A DNA stretch of 64,000 nt from Protonemura montana (lineage: Eukaryota > Arthropoda > Insecta > Plecoptera > Nemouridae): NCBI GenBank assembly GCA_947568835.1, contig OX387605.1, forward strand, positions 22,820,418 through 22,884,417. The letters run 5' to 3'. This document shows, in pieces, positions 24,515 through 36,840 of this stretch. The translations under genes and the position numbers were made by a program. A model generated the notes under the pieces. It saw nothing but the letters and a program-made list of their open reading frames with translations, had not been told where the DNA came from and searched no databases. Position 1 is the first letter of the stretch; every line of letters starts with the position of its first letter.

Positions 24515-25218
24515 TGACTCCCCGGTCTATTGTCATGAAAATATACATTCGTGCGACGCAGTTACTAGGTCCCTTTCTATATAATAACGCGGATGACTGA
24601 TAAATGGTAGAAAATGGCGCCGAAATGCGACCATCGTGCTAGGCAAGCAGCCACCACTCGATCAAGGTCACAGGTAGGTATTGGTTGCAGATAGTATGTA
24701 TGTATTCAAGGTCGGAATTCGTCGGCGGTTTCAAAATTATATGCCTGCAAGATTCGCGATCAATTTGCAAGAGATATAACCAGGGGTATATGGAGGCAGC
24801 TTAAATCAAATCCTCGAATAACTTTCCTCGTTGTAATCTGAAACGATAACTGAGTCAATGGATTCTGGTGGTCCAGGGGCAGCGTGGACACCAAGTTTGT
24901 TTTATCTGCCCACCGCTCAAGGAAAGTTCGTAGCGCGGATATTTTCGTGCAGCAATCAAAATTTAAGCTCGTACGCTCAGCTCTCGGATTTATATTTATA
25001 CGGCAGGGGCGTAAAAGCAACGTGTGTTTTGCCGGGACGAGGACCCGTAGAATTTATGTAGACTTGCTCGTAAATCCTAGGAATAATGAAAATGAAGCTT
25101 AATGATGAAATTTAATAACGAAATAAAACCATTTTGATCAAAGTTGATTACTCTCGTATATATAGTGATCCTCATAAGCTAGTTATACAAGCTAAGACAA
25201 TTATAATCTCCCCACCCA

Positions 25219-25234
25219 CCCCCCCCCCCCCCCC
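25219..25234. repeat. Poly-C run (16 C)
   Basis: Sixteen C preceded by CCCACCCA and followed downstream by CA-rich DNA to about 25320. Confidence 0.93.
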
Positions 25235-27082
25235 ATATTCGGCCCCTTTTACCTCACCACACACACACCCTGCGCTGCACACCACAACGCCTATCTCTCA
25301 CAACTGCATCACACCACATTCTCATCAGCGACGTCAATAATTAATATTGTAAGATGTTTTCCTTGGCGGCATTAACTTTGCCAGACTCAAAACGGAAAGT
25401 TGTTAAATCTCTCGCAGGTATACGAAGTTGAAGTGATGCACTTACTGCTTTTATCCCGAAACTATAATAACTATCGTAAAACCAAGCCAAGTAGTTTGTT
25501 AGTTATTACTTATTAATAATAATCTATGAAAGGGAACTTGTGCAGTTGCATAATCTCTTCTGCTCGGAGCTGGCTGTTCGCGCTGTTCAAGAGGAACACT
25601 ACACTTAGAGCCGTACTCTTGGAAACTTTACACCCATCCTCGAGCTCGTTCAGAAGTTATTAACTAGCAACATAGATTTAGTGTCAAAATAGTTTTAATG
25701 AACCGCCACTTCTTATGTGCAATTATAGTATCACTTATGCCTTTTCCCCGGGCAAAAGTTTCTGCTAGTTTCCTATAAAATCTTCCCGGGAAACTAGTCT
25801 AACGTGTCTGAGAATAAATTACGGAGCTTATTTCAGATTTTATCCTCAACGCGACAAGTCTGGTAATATAAGGTTTACTTTTATATCTCATGTAGCTATT
25901 TAATCCACTTTAATCCTAGATCTCTATCCCAGGTCTTCAATGTTCTAAATTTCAGACGACGTAAACTTGTTGCAGTTCAAGCTTGAAAAGTAATTCCAAC
26001 TCTAGGTCATGCATCATCATGAGCTCACAAACAATATACCATGCTACCTATGATAGTACCCACTCTGTATATATGTACACTGCCACGGCACACAATGCAC
26101 AAAGATAATAATAATTCCTACACCTCTTTACAGCAACATTGCACGTCATAATAATATTTCATCACGTTAGCATGCCGAGGGGTAGTAGCAATAATGCATT
26201 ATTCATCTTTTAAACAAGATTCTTCATGTCCGAAGTTTTGTTTTAAAAAAGATTTTTGATTAATTCTCGTGGCAGAAAATCGGTATCGTTTAAAATACGA
26301 AAGAATCGTACACATTTACAGTGCTCATTGCACTTAATGGGCAGCCCCTAATCGATCCCTTGGATTGCAATCTGAGTGAGTGGGCACTGGCACGTGGTTA
26401 TTATCCAATATAGCCAGCGTAAATCAGATGCATTACTTAACAGAAACAAAGTTAAAGCACTCAACTTGCCATTGTTAACGAAACTAAACATGAAAAGTTT
26501 CATACATCGAGTTGTAGATATACCCCGCATAGCTACTGGCACCTATGCACAGGGCGCATGTTAAACAAACCGTTCCTTGCACGCGGCGACGACGACTGGG
26601 TCAAGGTGAGAACTGAGAAGTTTTGGTAGGTGGAGGGCAATCAACACCACGCTCAGTGCGTTGCGGTCGTGGACGACCGGAAGCGACCGGTCATGCAAGC
26701 CCTCCTCTCGTCCCACCCTCCCCCCCCCCTCACACGTGTGGGTGGCTGCGGGCCCTGGCCTCGTGGGGCGCTCTTACAATTAAACACAACAATTAGTTTG
26801 ACACCTGTTTCCGCCGTGGCGGGCCCGGGCGGGCATGCACTGACTTAGAGCCGGCTAACACGCAACTGTGATCGGTGTAAAGAGTGTGGAGTGCCGAGTA
26901 GGGGCCGATGACGGGGTCCTTACTCTCCGTCTCAGGATCTAGCGTTCCTTCTTGGCTACATCGACCGGCAAGGTGCGATCATGTGCAGCTAAAAAAAAAA
27001 AATCTCATCCGATACGCTCTTCCTCTCTTGTAATCTTTCTGTCCCTTGCGTGGCTTGCTATAGGCGTATAGTAAAATTATAT

Positions 27083-27127
27083 AAAATAATAATAATAATT
27101 GTTATTATTAAATAATAATTATTATTT
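27083..27127 (-). repeat. AAT-rich 3' tail of the LINE relic
   Basis: On the minus strand, downstream of the LINE frame, the sequence runs through an AATAAA hexamer (plus 27131-27136) into an AAT/ATT-rich simple repeat. Many non-LTR elements (for example I-type elements with TAA tails) end in such a microsatellite-like tail, so I read this as the 3' terminus of the insertion. Confidence 0.6.
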
Positions 27128-27194
27128 CATTTTATTCCACAAGAACATAAAATTTTATAGGTACAGGAAAGTCAGTTATAGTATAAAAATGCAT

Positions 27195-27872
27195 TTATGA
27201 TATTAAAGCAATGTTCATTAAGATATAGCTTAAGACAGCGTTTGAACTCATTACATTCTTTATCTCTAAGCTCCGAAAGGAATGCATTATAAAATAAACT
27301 ACCAGGAAAAACAGGTCCTTTTTTAAAATAGATACATTTGATTTATCAAGTCCATATTTTAATTTCTGTCCGGTAGCATGAGAATTTGTTTTAGACTTTA
27401 CCAAGCTCTCGTTACTGAAAACAAACATAACAACATTAAAAATATACAAGCTAGTGAGAGTCAGTACTTTAAAATGTTTACATGAATCTTTCACCCAGAT
27501 CTCTGCACAAGGGTCAGTACCGGCTTTTGCCATCAATCTTAGAGCTCGGTTTTGTAGGGTGAACAACCTTTTTGCTTCGGAAGAGCCTCCTCATAGTATA
27601 ATTCCGTATGATAATCTGGCTTCAATGTTGGAAAAGTTAACTAATCGAATAGTTTCCATTGTTGTCACTTCCATAAGTCTTTTTATTAAGTAGCATCCAG
27701 AGGCCACCTTTTTACACACTTCATTAATATGGCTTCACCAGTTCCAGGAATTATCAATGATAATTCCTAAGAACTTTGTCTCAGATTTGAGTGAGATGCT
27801 TTTATTGATGAGTCTTACAAAAGGACTTTTGGTCATTAGATTTTTGACTAGTTTAAATGACAGAGACAGGCT
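27195..27872 (-). mobile_element. 5'-truncated non-LTR retrotransposon relic (reverse transcriptase C-terminal region)
   Basis: Read on the minus strand, one frame runs about 225 codons from 27872 to a stop at 27195-27197. It has the order of motifs seen at the end of Jockey/CR1-type LINE ORF2: ETKFLGIIIDNSWNW then SHINEVCKKVASGCYLIKRL, then ARLSYGIIL, GGSSEAKRLFTLQNRALRLM and a closing KVLTLTSLYIFNVVMFV block. This is the thumb/connection region after the catalytic domain; the FADD-type catalytic box and the endonuclease are absent, so the copy is 5'-truncated, as usual for LINEs. Two in-frame TGA stops sit exactly where family members normally carry Trp (after DNSWNW, and between IIL and GGSS), so it is a pseudogene. 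No frameshift is needed to read it. Clade assignment (Jockey versus CR1) is inference. Confidence 0.85.
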
Positions 27873-28930
27873 TGTCAGTGTTCATGATTCATGTCCAATT
27901 GGTAATTGACAAATGAAGCCTGCAGCTACTAATGTCTCGATATCTAAATATTGAAAAGGGAAACATATTAAATTGTATTTTTTATTTATGCGGCTAAGCG
28001 ATGGATTCCAAGCGACCATGTCCTCTCAGCAAAACGTGCTCATGATTCGGTGCTTCCTCGAGTTGCCACTAGATGGCGACACACGCACTGAAACGCGCGT
28101 TGAGAATTTCGAACGCTAACGTTCAATTACGAAACGACCAGTGCAACACCGTTCAGTTTATTTCAAGTTCATCTGAAAGATCGAAGTTGTAATCAGTGAT
28201 ACTCACATTACATCAATGTCAGTTTGAAAACCGATCGAAGTCAAGAAATATTACTGAAGGAAAACAATGCGCTGAACAGAGGTTTCACCTTACACCACAG
28301 AGACTGCTGGGAGGGTTTCACTCCGTGAGTCCGAAGAAGTGCATACAATACACGCATTACTAAAACCCAAGCATTATTCCCGGCATGAGGCGTGATGAGC
28401 ACACAGTGGAAAGTTTGTTTGGTCCATTGTATCGGTAAAATGAATGTGCGTATCCATCCTTAGGCAGAGTAAACTAACAAACTCACGAATATCATCAAAC
28501 ACTAATTAGTTTCTGAGACGAGCGCATAATAGCATTGGTCACGCATGTCAACTGTCTACAGAAATTAAAAGGCAGCTTCATAATTGAGAATCAAGCAGGT
28601 AAGATACTCATGCATAATACCCTACGCACGTAGTAGTTGGTTAATTCGTGCACATGCATCGCACAGCGCGCTACTGCATGGTTCACACGCGGGGCGTTGC
28701 AGAGACGGTATACAGGAGCAAGAAGACGTCTGAAGGGTTTCCTTATCATGGCGACCTGCACTAAAGAGCAATTTTCAATGGTGTGTTAAGATCGCATATG
28801 TACGAGGCCGAGATGTTCGTGGAGATGGGGAGCGTTATCCTACCATCACGGGTCACCGATCGCCACCTCCGCCCGCCTAGAAGCCGCTCCTTATTGCAAT
28901 TATCCATGCAATTCGTGGGCCTCATTAACG

Positions 28931-28946
28931 CCCCCCCCCCCCCCCC
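28931..28946. repeat. Poly-C run (16 C)
   Basis: Sixteen C on the plus strand, with a pyrimidine/CA-rich continuation. Proline runs in the overlapping frame 28783-29142 derive from it. Confidence 0.93.
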
Positions 28947-29450
28947 TTGCCTAGCTTGCCACCGCACCTCACTCGGCTCGTCACGTGACTTGTTATCGTT
29001 TAGGTCTCCTCGTGTTCCTCTAGACTTGAGATGCCAGGGACACTCACAGCACCAATTCATGTACATATGCACTACCGTGGCATGCTTCATTTTTAAGTTT
29101 TTAATATTTCATTTCAAAAAAACGAATCAAGTTATTTCGTAGCTTGTCTTTCATTTGTTAAAAATTCAGCGGGCGGCAAGGCAACGCTCGGGCAAATTGA
29201 TGAGTGCAAATTACTTCCGGTGTTTTATTTTTAAGTCTCGTTGGTTCCAAGTTCATGAGAAATGTATGAAGGGTGGTGTGGCTTTGCGGGATCTCGGTAC
29301 TTCCTTTGGTCTTTTTAAGCAACTACTATTTTACTTTGGCATGTAAATGAAGGTGGCGTCGTATATACGACGGAGGTAGTTACGGAGCGTCGGTCCGGGC
29401 TTGCAGCGTGTATTCCCTGGATGACGACGCCGAGCTCCAAGATTACATGC

Positions 29451-29468
29451 GGTCGGTCGGTCGGTCGG
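29451..29468. repeat. (GGTC)4 short tandem
   Basis: Four perfect GGTC units followed by GG. The same unit as the 55-copy block at 2628-2847, here at near-minimal length. Confidence 0.9.
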
Positions 29469-30636
29469 CGGTGTTCCGTTGCACCGTGCAATTTAGAGCG
29501 GTGCATAAATCCAATATAGGTAAATACACCTAGCACCGTCCTACCTTGTAATATTACAACAAGCACACACCTTGCTTCCATCTCGTCCAACTATTATTAC
29601 GTGGTGCATACACATAATCCCTCCATTGTTAGTTTGCTTTCTAGAATTTGCATTAAGATATTATGTTCGCCCATTAGAGCGTTAAAATTAAAATAAACAC
29701 ATAAAAAAGTGCAGAATACAATCTTGGCTGGATTTATTTGTTTGTCCCAACTGCAGGTCGGTCACGCGGAGGTATATTATGACGTCCGCTGTGAGCGCCA
29801 TTATCGCAATTATTTCTGATCTGTAATCGACGCACGTAATCAAGCAGTTAGCTTATGTTAATCATCCTTACGTAATTACGCGCAGCAAAACTAGATTTAA
29901 AATGATTGAAAAATATACTAGGCCACATAAACGACACTCCCTCCGATAAGTTTCAACTCAAATAACTCTAATTACGAGCCATAATTTCACTCACCTTCCT
30001 CGCTTCTGTGTGTTATTAATTAAGATTTATGATTACCAAAATGACGGTTTTGTTGCACCGTATCATTACATTTCGGACTGTCCTCCCGAAAACAGAGTAA
30101 CCTGCCGGCACCTAGTCCCTATAAACTAACTGCTTATTGAAAACCCGTGTACATGCCGTTAAACATATTAACTCACGAAGTTCAAAGCATCTTGGAAGAA
30201 AAGCTTGTGCTTAGCACCAGCTCAAAACACGTGTAAAGTTGAAACTTGTGTTATTCCATCAGCAAGTGGCAGAAGTTTGTTCCTGATGAACCCACCCACC
30301 CGTGTTCAGGCCAAAACAGCAGCCCCTTCCCCCCTCAAGCAGCAAGCCCGAACCAACATGTGCGTGCCTACGCATTCCATGCTGCAAAGCGTATCTAAGC
30401 CTCCAGAAGCCAGAGTCGGCTCTCTACGGCTAGAGATGATTCTCAGCCCCAACTGCATGATTCACTCTGAGAACTCCTATGAAAACCTCTCTATTATGTA
30501 GCAAAACATGAGACGCGGAACAGTGTATATCGCTTGCTGTTTCTCTCGAACAATGCCCATGTTTGCCGTTCGCGACGGGAACAGTGTGTGCACACACATC
30601 GAAAGCGCCACAAGTCGCCACCCTGGAAGCCTGGAA

Positions 30637-30710
30637 GGTTGGGTGGCTGGTTGGGTGGCTGGTTGGGTGGCTGAGTGGGTGGCTGAGCGGGTGGCTGAGT
30701 GGGTGGGTGG
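30637..30710. repeat. 12-bp minisatellite, 6 copies
   Basis: Three perfect units GGTTGGGTGGCT, then GAGTGGGTGGCT, GAGCGGGTGGCT and GAGTGGGTGGGT. The unit contains GGTTGGGTGG and is related in composition to the GGTT array. Twelve bp keeps frame, giving a WVAG/WVAE peptide on the plus strand and a PTQP type on the minus strand. Confidence 0.95.
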
Positions 30711-32463
30711 ACGAGCCGATTATAATGTAGTTGCCGTAGAAACGCAAGCAAGCGCCGCGATGCTACGTTCCTCGAAGCGACGGCGACAACGGTGTGTGTG
30801 TATCCATCTTACCCTCGTGAGATCCATTCAAGTGACGTCGGACAATAGATGGCGTTTCATTAAAATTGATCGCTACCATGGTAGCAAGGCTTATAACGTA
30901 TAGAATGTTTAGCTGCTTGAAGGGAATCATGGCAGCCCTACACAGATAGAACTAGCGATGCCAGCGCAAGAAGAGAGTAACAATTCGCTGTTGCCGCAGC
31001 GGCCTCGGTAACGCAGTGGAGTGTGGGGGTTCGGTGGCTCGACTCGAGGGTGGTGTGATATGTCGTGTACTGATGAGAACGCACACTCACACACACACGC
31101 ACGCAAACACACTAGCACGTATTGATTGAACTCGACGCGAATGCTAGTAGAGCGAACCCTCGTGCCCGAGGCCCGATATACACAACCTACATCATTCTAT
31201 ACCTATACATTATGGTTCCTCGGAGGTAGGATGGTATTAAATATTATTAGAGGATTAAAATGTGAGTTAATTTAACGTTGTGAATTAACATTCGGGTATT
31301 AAATTGTTAAAATATATGCGGAACCAGTGAATTTGCTTCAAGGCATGGGTTACAAATGTAAGTTCCAACTCGATGTCGAACGCACGTACGATAGCTATGA
31401 TACAAACACGGTAAACAAAACTCACCACTATTGGGTGAAACGCCCTCCAGCATGCCAGGGCTGTAGTGTAACATACCTGAAACAGAAATCAAGCGAAAAT
31501 ACAATTAGAGTTCAGCGTGTCATATGTTTAGCGGGTCGCAGCATGAATATTATGAATTAGCTTGAATGAAATACATTCCCAGGAGGTATAACACCTTCCC
31601 TAGGTATTGACAACGAGTGCGAGAACGTAATGTGTTCACCGCAGGGAGTTTTCTGCCCGTCAACACAATATTCATGGCACAAATCGTGCGATTTCCAGTG
31701 ATTACAGCTCGGGGTGTGTAAGGATACAGCTTCATTGTGCTTCATTAGAACAACAGCCAGATGAGATATGTGCTACGCTTCTCGCTGTTAGATAATGGTC
31801 TTCGAATAGCAAGGTGCATCTCAGTGGGGAGGAGGGTGATTATCTTTCCAAACACAAACACATAAGGCACGAAAACAGCAATTTAATTTCAGAGAGCTAA
31901 GAGTGGTGAAATTAAAATGATACCAAGCTTTGGTGATGAAAAGAAACGTAAGTTTTTTATTTGCCTCGTTCATTCAGCGCAGTGGTGCTTTTGTTTTCGT
32001 CCTTTCTGTTTTACTTTTTTTTAATGCTCTACATCGCTGTACACTCGTGAAACCACCGAGAAATGTTCTCTGTTCCACTCATCAGATATGCACGCTATCG
32101 CCATCTCCCTACCTGTTCAACTTCCCATTAGCATTTCCCATGTTTGTCTCACCCTAAGGCGAACATATATCTTGCGAGCATAGCACTGGTCCGCCCCAGC
32201 ATTAGAGTGGAGAGGAGTAATTTAACCAACCAGCCTCTATCGCTGGCTCCCTACTCACTCTAGTCCCAGTCCTAGTCCCTTTAGTCCCTATCTTCTGAAA
32301 TCCGGCCAGCGATCTTCCCGGCAACACAACACTACACAACACTGCGACGCTAGGTGTCGCACCTAGCCAGTCCGTGGAGTACATTTGCCTGTCGCCTTGA
32401 CGCCATTAACGCGTCGCGGTAATTACTTGGATGATCATTCCAGTGGACAACGAAGACGTCGTC

Positions 32464-32481
32464 GGCGTCGGCGTCGGCGTC
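32464..32481 (+). repeat. (GGCGTC)3 hexamer locus
   Basis: Three perfect units preceded by GACGTCGTC. A CpG-rich, less regular tract with GGCGAC/GACGGC strings follows about 280 bp downstream (32752-32803). Confidence 0.9.
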
Positions 32482-33670
32482 ACTGTTATTGTCGACAACA
32501 CACCAGAACATGCTTCTTCACGAGGTGCGGGACACACACGCCGACCATTCGTAGTAACGCAAGCGAATAGCAAAACGAGTACGAGACAGTTTATAAATGC
32601 TCCAAGTTTCAAGCACTCATGGAAACCATTATTGTATTATAAAGCAGCTGACTATATAATATTCTTAGATATAATATAAGTTCTTGTTCATAGTACAACA
32701 ATACCCACTCGAAAGTTAGTTTCTGCCACTCGTCCATTACCTCCATTACAAAGCGACGACGGCGACGGTGGCGGTGGAGGCGACGCTGACGGCAACGACG
32801 ACGCACCATTAGCGGCTAATGAATCTCAGACTATAATTTGTAAGCTAGCACCCCGTCCCAGCCGGCCCATCCCATAGCCAGCTAAGAAGATATTATAGTC
32901 TATGCTTTAGATTGCATAGTATATTTCATGCGCAATGTACTATACCTTAGCAAAGTATGTTTTCTCCCCTGCCTGAGACTAACCTATCTTCCTGCGTTGA
33001 CATTCACAAGTATAACAAGGTGACAATCAAAATATTACCAACATCATTATAATTTACAAGCAGCTCGTTAGGCGGCCTACGTACAGTGCGTACCGTTGTG
33101 CGTTGGCACCGGCCGCATTTCCTAAACGCCAGCCTATTTGGAAAGGTGCTCGTTCCGGGTTCCCGTCAAAGCAAAGTCAAAGTACGCGCTGGGCTTTCAT
33201 CAACAGTAATTACGGACTCGCAAGCTGATAGAAATAAAAGGTCGGTCGAATTGATGGCGGCTTTTTTTTTCAAACGTGCAGTCCGTTATCGTCTGGAATA
33301 TGAAATTTTTTTACTGGCACCAGAGGACGAATGTCTAGCGAGCATAAAAAAATTAAAATGTTAGTTATTTGTGTAGGATTTTTTTTATAGGGTATGAAAG
33401 GTATATCTAGCAGCATATGAAAGTCCCTAATCGACAGAACGTCTTCCAGTGTAGGTGAAAGAATCACGACATTGGCAAGGAGCAGGCGGCGTCAGGGGTC
33501 CTAAAGTGAATACAAATTAAGGTCCTTCATTGGGTCACATGTCCTCCTGAGCGCAACTACATCTGCATGTACTGTCAGTGTCGTGTTACGCGTATCAAAA
33601 ATTCGATTTCCTGTTAATTACGATGATCGGCGGCGTGCCGACCGTGCGCTCGTGCGATGCAGTCGATGTG

Positions 33671-33703
33671 TGCGTTATGCGTGCGTTATGCTTGCGTTAT
33701 GCG
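33671..33703. repeat. 11-bp tandem, 3 copies
   Basis: TGCGTTATGCG, TGCGTTATGCT, TGCGTTATGCG, a local slippage product; no wider array. Confidence 0.9.
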
Positions 33704-35484
33704 TTTCGTGCGTGGGGAGGACAAGCAACCGACGCGTGTTCTCAGCCAGGAAAGTGTCCAGTGAACCTTGAGAGAATCTTCAATTCATTCGTGACCCGTC
33801 ACGACCGTAGAGATGACAAGTTATCACTCGCTTATTGATTGTCTCACTCCATATTATTATGATAACAAGCCTTGCGTGAATAAATGACTGATTCGCTGGC
33901 ATCGCTTACCTCACCACATTACACTCAAAGCATTCGCTTTGGTTTTACGAATGCCACGGTCGGAGGCATAGTAATCAACGATTGAACGAATCCTCTCTTA
34001 AATTTCGAACAGATTTACGGACGTAGAAATGTTTGGTTTGGTTTCTTTCTCCATGGTGGAACAAAAAAGTATCGAGCACATTCTAGTGGTTACAAAGAGC
34101 CAGCGTCGTCTGGCGTTTCCAATAACTGGGAATCCGTATCTACGAACATCTCTGGCGTTTGTTTATTTTATCGACGTTAAAATTAAAGTAAAGCCAACAA
34201 GAGCTGGTAGAGCAAGCAAGCACGGATAGCGCTGCCGATCGTATTTGCATTTTATTATTGACTTGGTCCGCTGGCCCAGTAAATAGCATAGTCCACCGTT
34301 CCCCACCCACCGTAACACACACATCTTTTGTGTCCCAGCACACAATCGAAGCGAGCACTCATGATCGCCGGCCAGTGACCAGTGGCCACAACTCCAAAAG
34401 TAATCTCATTTATTTCTGATTATAGCTAACCGTGAGAACGTTACTGTCACTAATAAAATAGAACAAGTTAATGCCAATTCTACGAATAATATCATGTTAG
34501 AAGAGCAGAGATTCGAGTAGCCCAGCTCGGGGACCCAAGGGTTACCGTCCCTGAGGTTTCAGCTGACTGGGCCATGGCGGGGCAGCCCCGTGGGAGGGAT
34601 GGACACCAATTGAATGGGCATATAGGTGAGAATGAAAAGCGCTATGCTCTAGAGACTAGCAGCATAAAAAGGGGTGTGTTTGCAGGATATTATATTAGAA
34701 GGGTGTAAGTCAGGAGAGGGTGGAAAGGCGGCGGGCGACTGCAGGGTGGGTTGGGGGTCGGAGGATTGTAGCACACCCCATGAGATTTATTGTTGGGCAA
34801 GGTCCAGACTTTCCTGTGCACGTGTCGTGCTTTTGAAAGTAACGTGCTCCGTGGACCCACCCCGTCACCTGCAAGCTGTGTATCCGCTAGCCGGGCGAGC
34901 GAGCGAGCGAACTACCCTGTTTCAGTCAAACTGCGCCGTTTCGGTGCCGGCGTACGAGCCGTGTTTTTTTAGTTAGGCCACAAGGGCGTTGGCAAAATGA
35001 ATCGCACCTTTCTAGACAATACCAAGACCAAGCTATTGTTTAAAATTTCACGATTCTATACTAGACCATTATAGTCACAGTATACCCAAGTTTTTCGAAA
35101 TTCATATTCTGTTCCTCACTAAACACAATTCGTGCGACGTCAATCCGAGGTGACAACGTAGATTTTACATATAAAATATATACACATATTTTTTTTGTTA
35201 GAGTCCACTAACCTTTTCTGGCATCTTTTAACAGGAAAATGGTCCCTGAAACATCCCTTTGAGTTCGTTCACAACATTCCGTCTAAATGAAAATATGAAG
35301 TATGAATGTGGCGTAATAATTTCAGATGCGTAACAAATGGCATCCCAAATGCGTGTGTACGACGTGGACGCGTGCGTCTGTGTATGGCTTCATCCGATAT
35401 TCCCTTTAGGCACCGGCGAAATTGATATTTACATTGAAGAAGGCCCATGAACCCCCCTGCAGGCCTCCTTTCCCAGGCACCAAA

Positions 35485-35566
35485 CACCCCACCCACCTAC
35501 CCACCCACCCACCCACCCTCCCACCCTCCCACCCACACACTCCACACACACACACGCACACACACA
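35485..35566. repeat. (CCCA)n/(CA)n compound microsatellite
   Basis: CCCA-type units with CCCT variants pass into CA dinucleotides with one CG interruption. The minus strand reads GGGTGGGT and is G-quadruplex-prone; frames through it are Gly/Val/Trp- or Thr/His/Pro-rich artefacts. Confidence 0.95.
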
Positions 35567-35896
35567 TCGACGCAGCTCGAGGCTTCAGAGCTTCGTAAAT
35601 AATCAACTGCCACCAGGTTAGAAGGGCCATGCGGGATGACTTTTTAATATACATGATTAAATGCACACACTGCGATATTGCAGGTATATTAGACCAATCC
35701 GTCTTCCATCATTCCGTACGCACCATACTTTCTCTCCCTGCAAAGACGTAGGATAAGGTCGGCAAATAAACAAAAGTGGCATCTTATTATCTGAATTGTG
35801 CTACATATGAAAAAGTGTCATGCCGCATATCTAATAAAACATAGAGCCATAGCGATCAGCAACAGAAGCAATGTATCCTTGTGGCGTGACCGCCAT

Positions 35897-35914
35897 GGCG
35901 TCGGCGTCGGCGTC
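35897..35914 (+). repeat. (GGCGTC)3 hexamer locus
   Basis: Three perfect units followed by GCTGCG and GGCGACGGCG. Asp-Ala, Val-Gly or Arg-Arg runs occur in overlapping frames. Confidence 0.9.
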
Positions 35915-36525
35915 GCTGCGCTAGGCGACGGCGAGCGAGTCGCAGAAAAAAGCATTCCATTCCATTTGATAGAAAAAGTATGACACAGATTAAGTATGAA
36001 TCTAGCCATGAGGTGTAGACACGCACAAGTGGCTTTTCCTTCTTTCGCTCCCTCTCAAAAAACATTCATCTGTCGTCAGGCACCGCGTGGGCCGCGAGGA
36101 GGAATGGGGGAGGGGGTGCTTGCCTCCTCCCCCCCAACCCTCTGACGGTGGTGGCCCCCGTTACGCTAACTTCTTACCACGCATGGCGGGGCTATTATTC
36201 CAAGCCCGAATCGTGTTGATAGAACACGCGTATTATCCGAATACGCATTATTTTTATTTCCTCTGCGCGACTGCGTCGGCCCGCGTTGACTGCATGGTTT
36301 CAGGCGCGAGCCGGGAAACGAATTGTAAGGAAACATGGTATCAATCTTTCAGGTGTGAGAAAAAAACGTATTCCACTCCCTTCATATGAAAAACGCGATA
36401 CACGGCATTAATCACACTCAAAACACACAAAGATTTTTTTAGAACTGTAACATGATTCTGTAAATGATTGTGTTCGGTCATTATCATTATACTATTCCTT
36501 TATAACAACAGACTATCTCAGATGC

Positions 36526-36553
36526 TTTTTTTTTTTTTTTTTTTTTTTTTTTT
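36526..36553. repeat. Poly-T run (28 T)
   Basis: Twenty-eight consecutive T on the plus strand, the longest A/T homopolymer here. It could be the poly-A tail of a minus-strand retroposed copy, but I recognise no element in the adjoining sequence on its right. Confidence 0.95.
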
Positions 36554-36810
36554 GAATTCCTGTTACTATTACAGAGAAAGTGAATGAGAGAAATGGCACA
36601 CCCTTTTGGTCATAATATCTCCGTGAATCTAGATAGACCCATTGCTAGCCGGCTGAAAAATTAATACCGATATTTCTCTCTTCTCTTCGGGGGTTCTCTT
36701 TTTGTCATATTATTATTTCATAAGAAGAAAACGACGTGAATAATTGAGCCACACTGTGCGCTGCCAGCGATACTATATGTCTAAAAACTCGCGCGATTGG
36801 ACCGACGTGG

Positions 36811-36840
36811 GCGCTGGCAGGCGCTGGCAGGCGCTGGCGG
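36811..36840. repeat. 10-bp tandem, 3 copies
   Basis: GCGCTGGCAG twice followed by GCGCTGGCGG, then GTGGCGCTG. Short local duplication. Confidence 0.9.

Larger units (their letters stand above)
20979..27078. other. Region without a recognised gene
   Basis: Mixed-composition DNA with no recognisable protein family. Short frames such as 21523-21915 (130 codons, ending in a hydrophobic stretch) and 24760-25020 have no identifiable domain or splice context. It contains two hexamer loci, five poly-G/C runs of about 10-16 bases and a small hairpin with 9-bp arms (CTAGTTTCC/GGAAACTAG) at 25765-25797. No tRNA or rRNA signature found. Confidence 0.5.
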
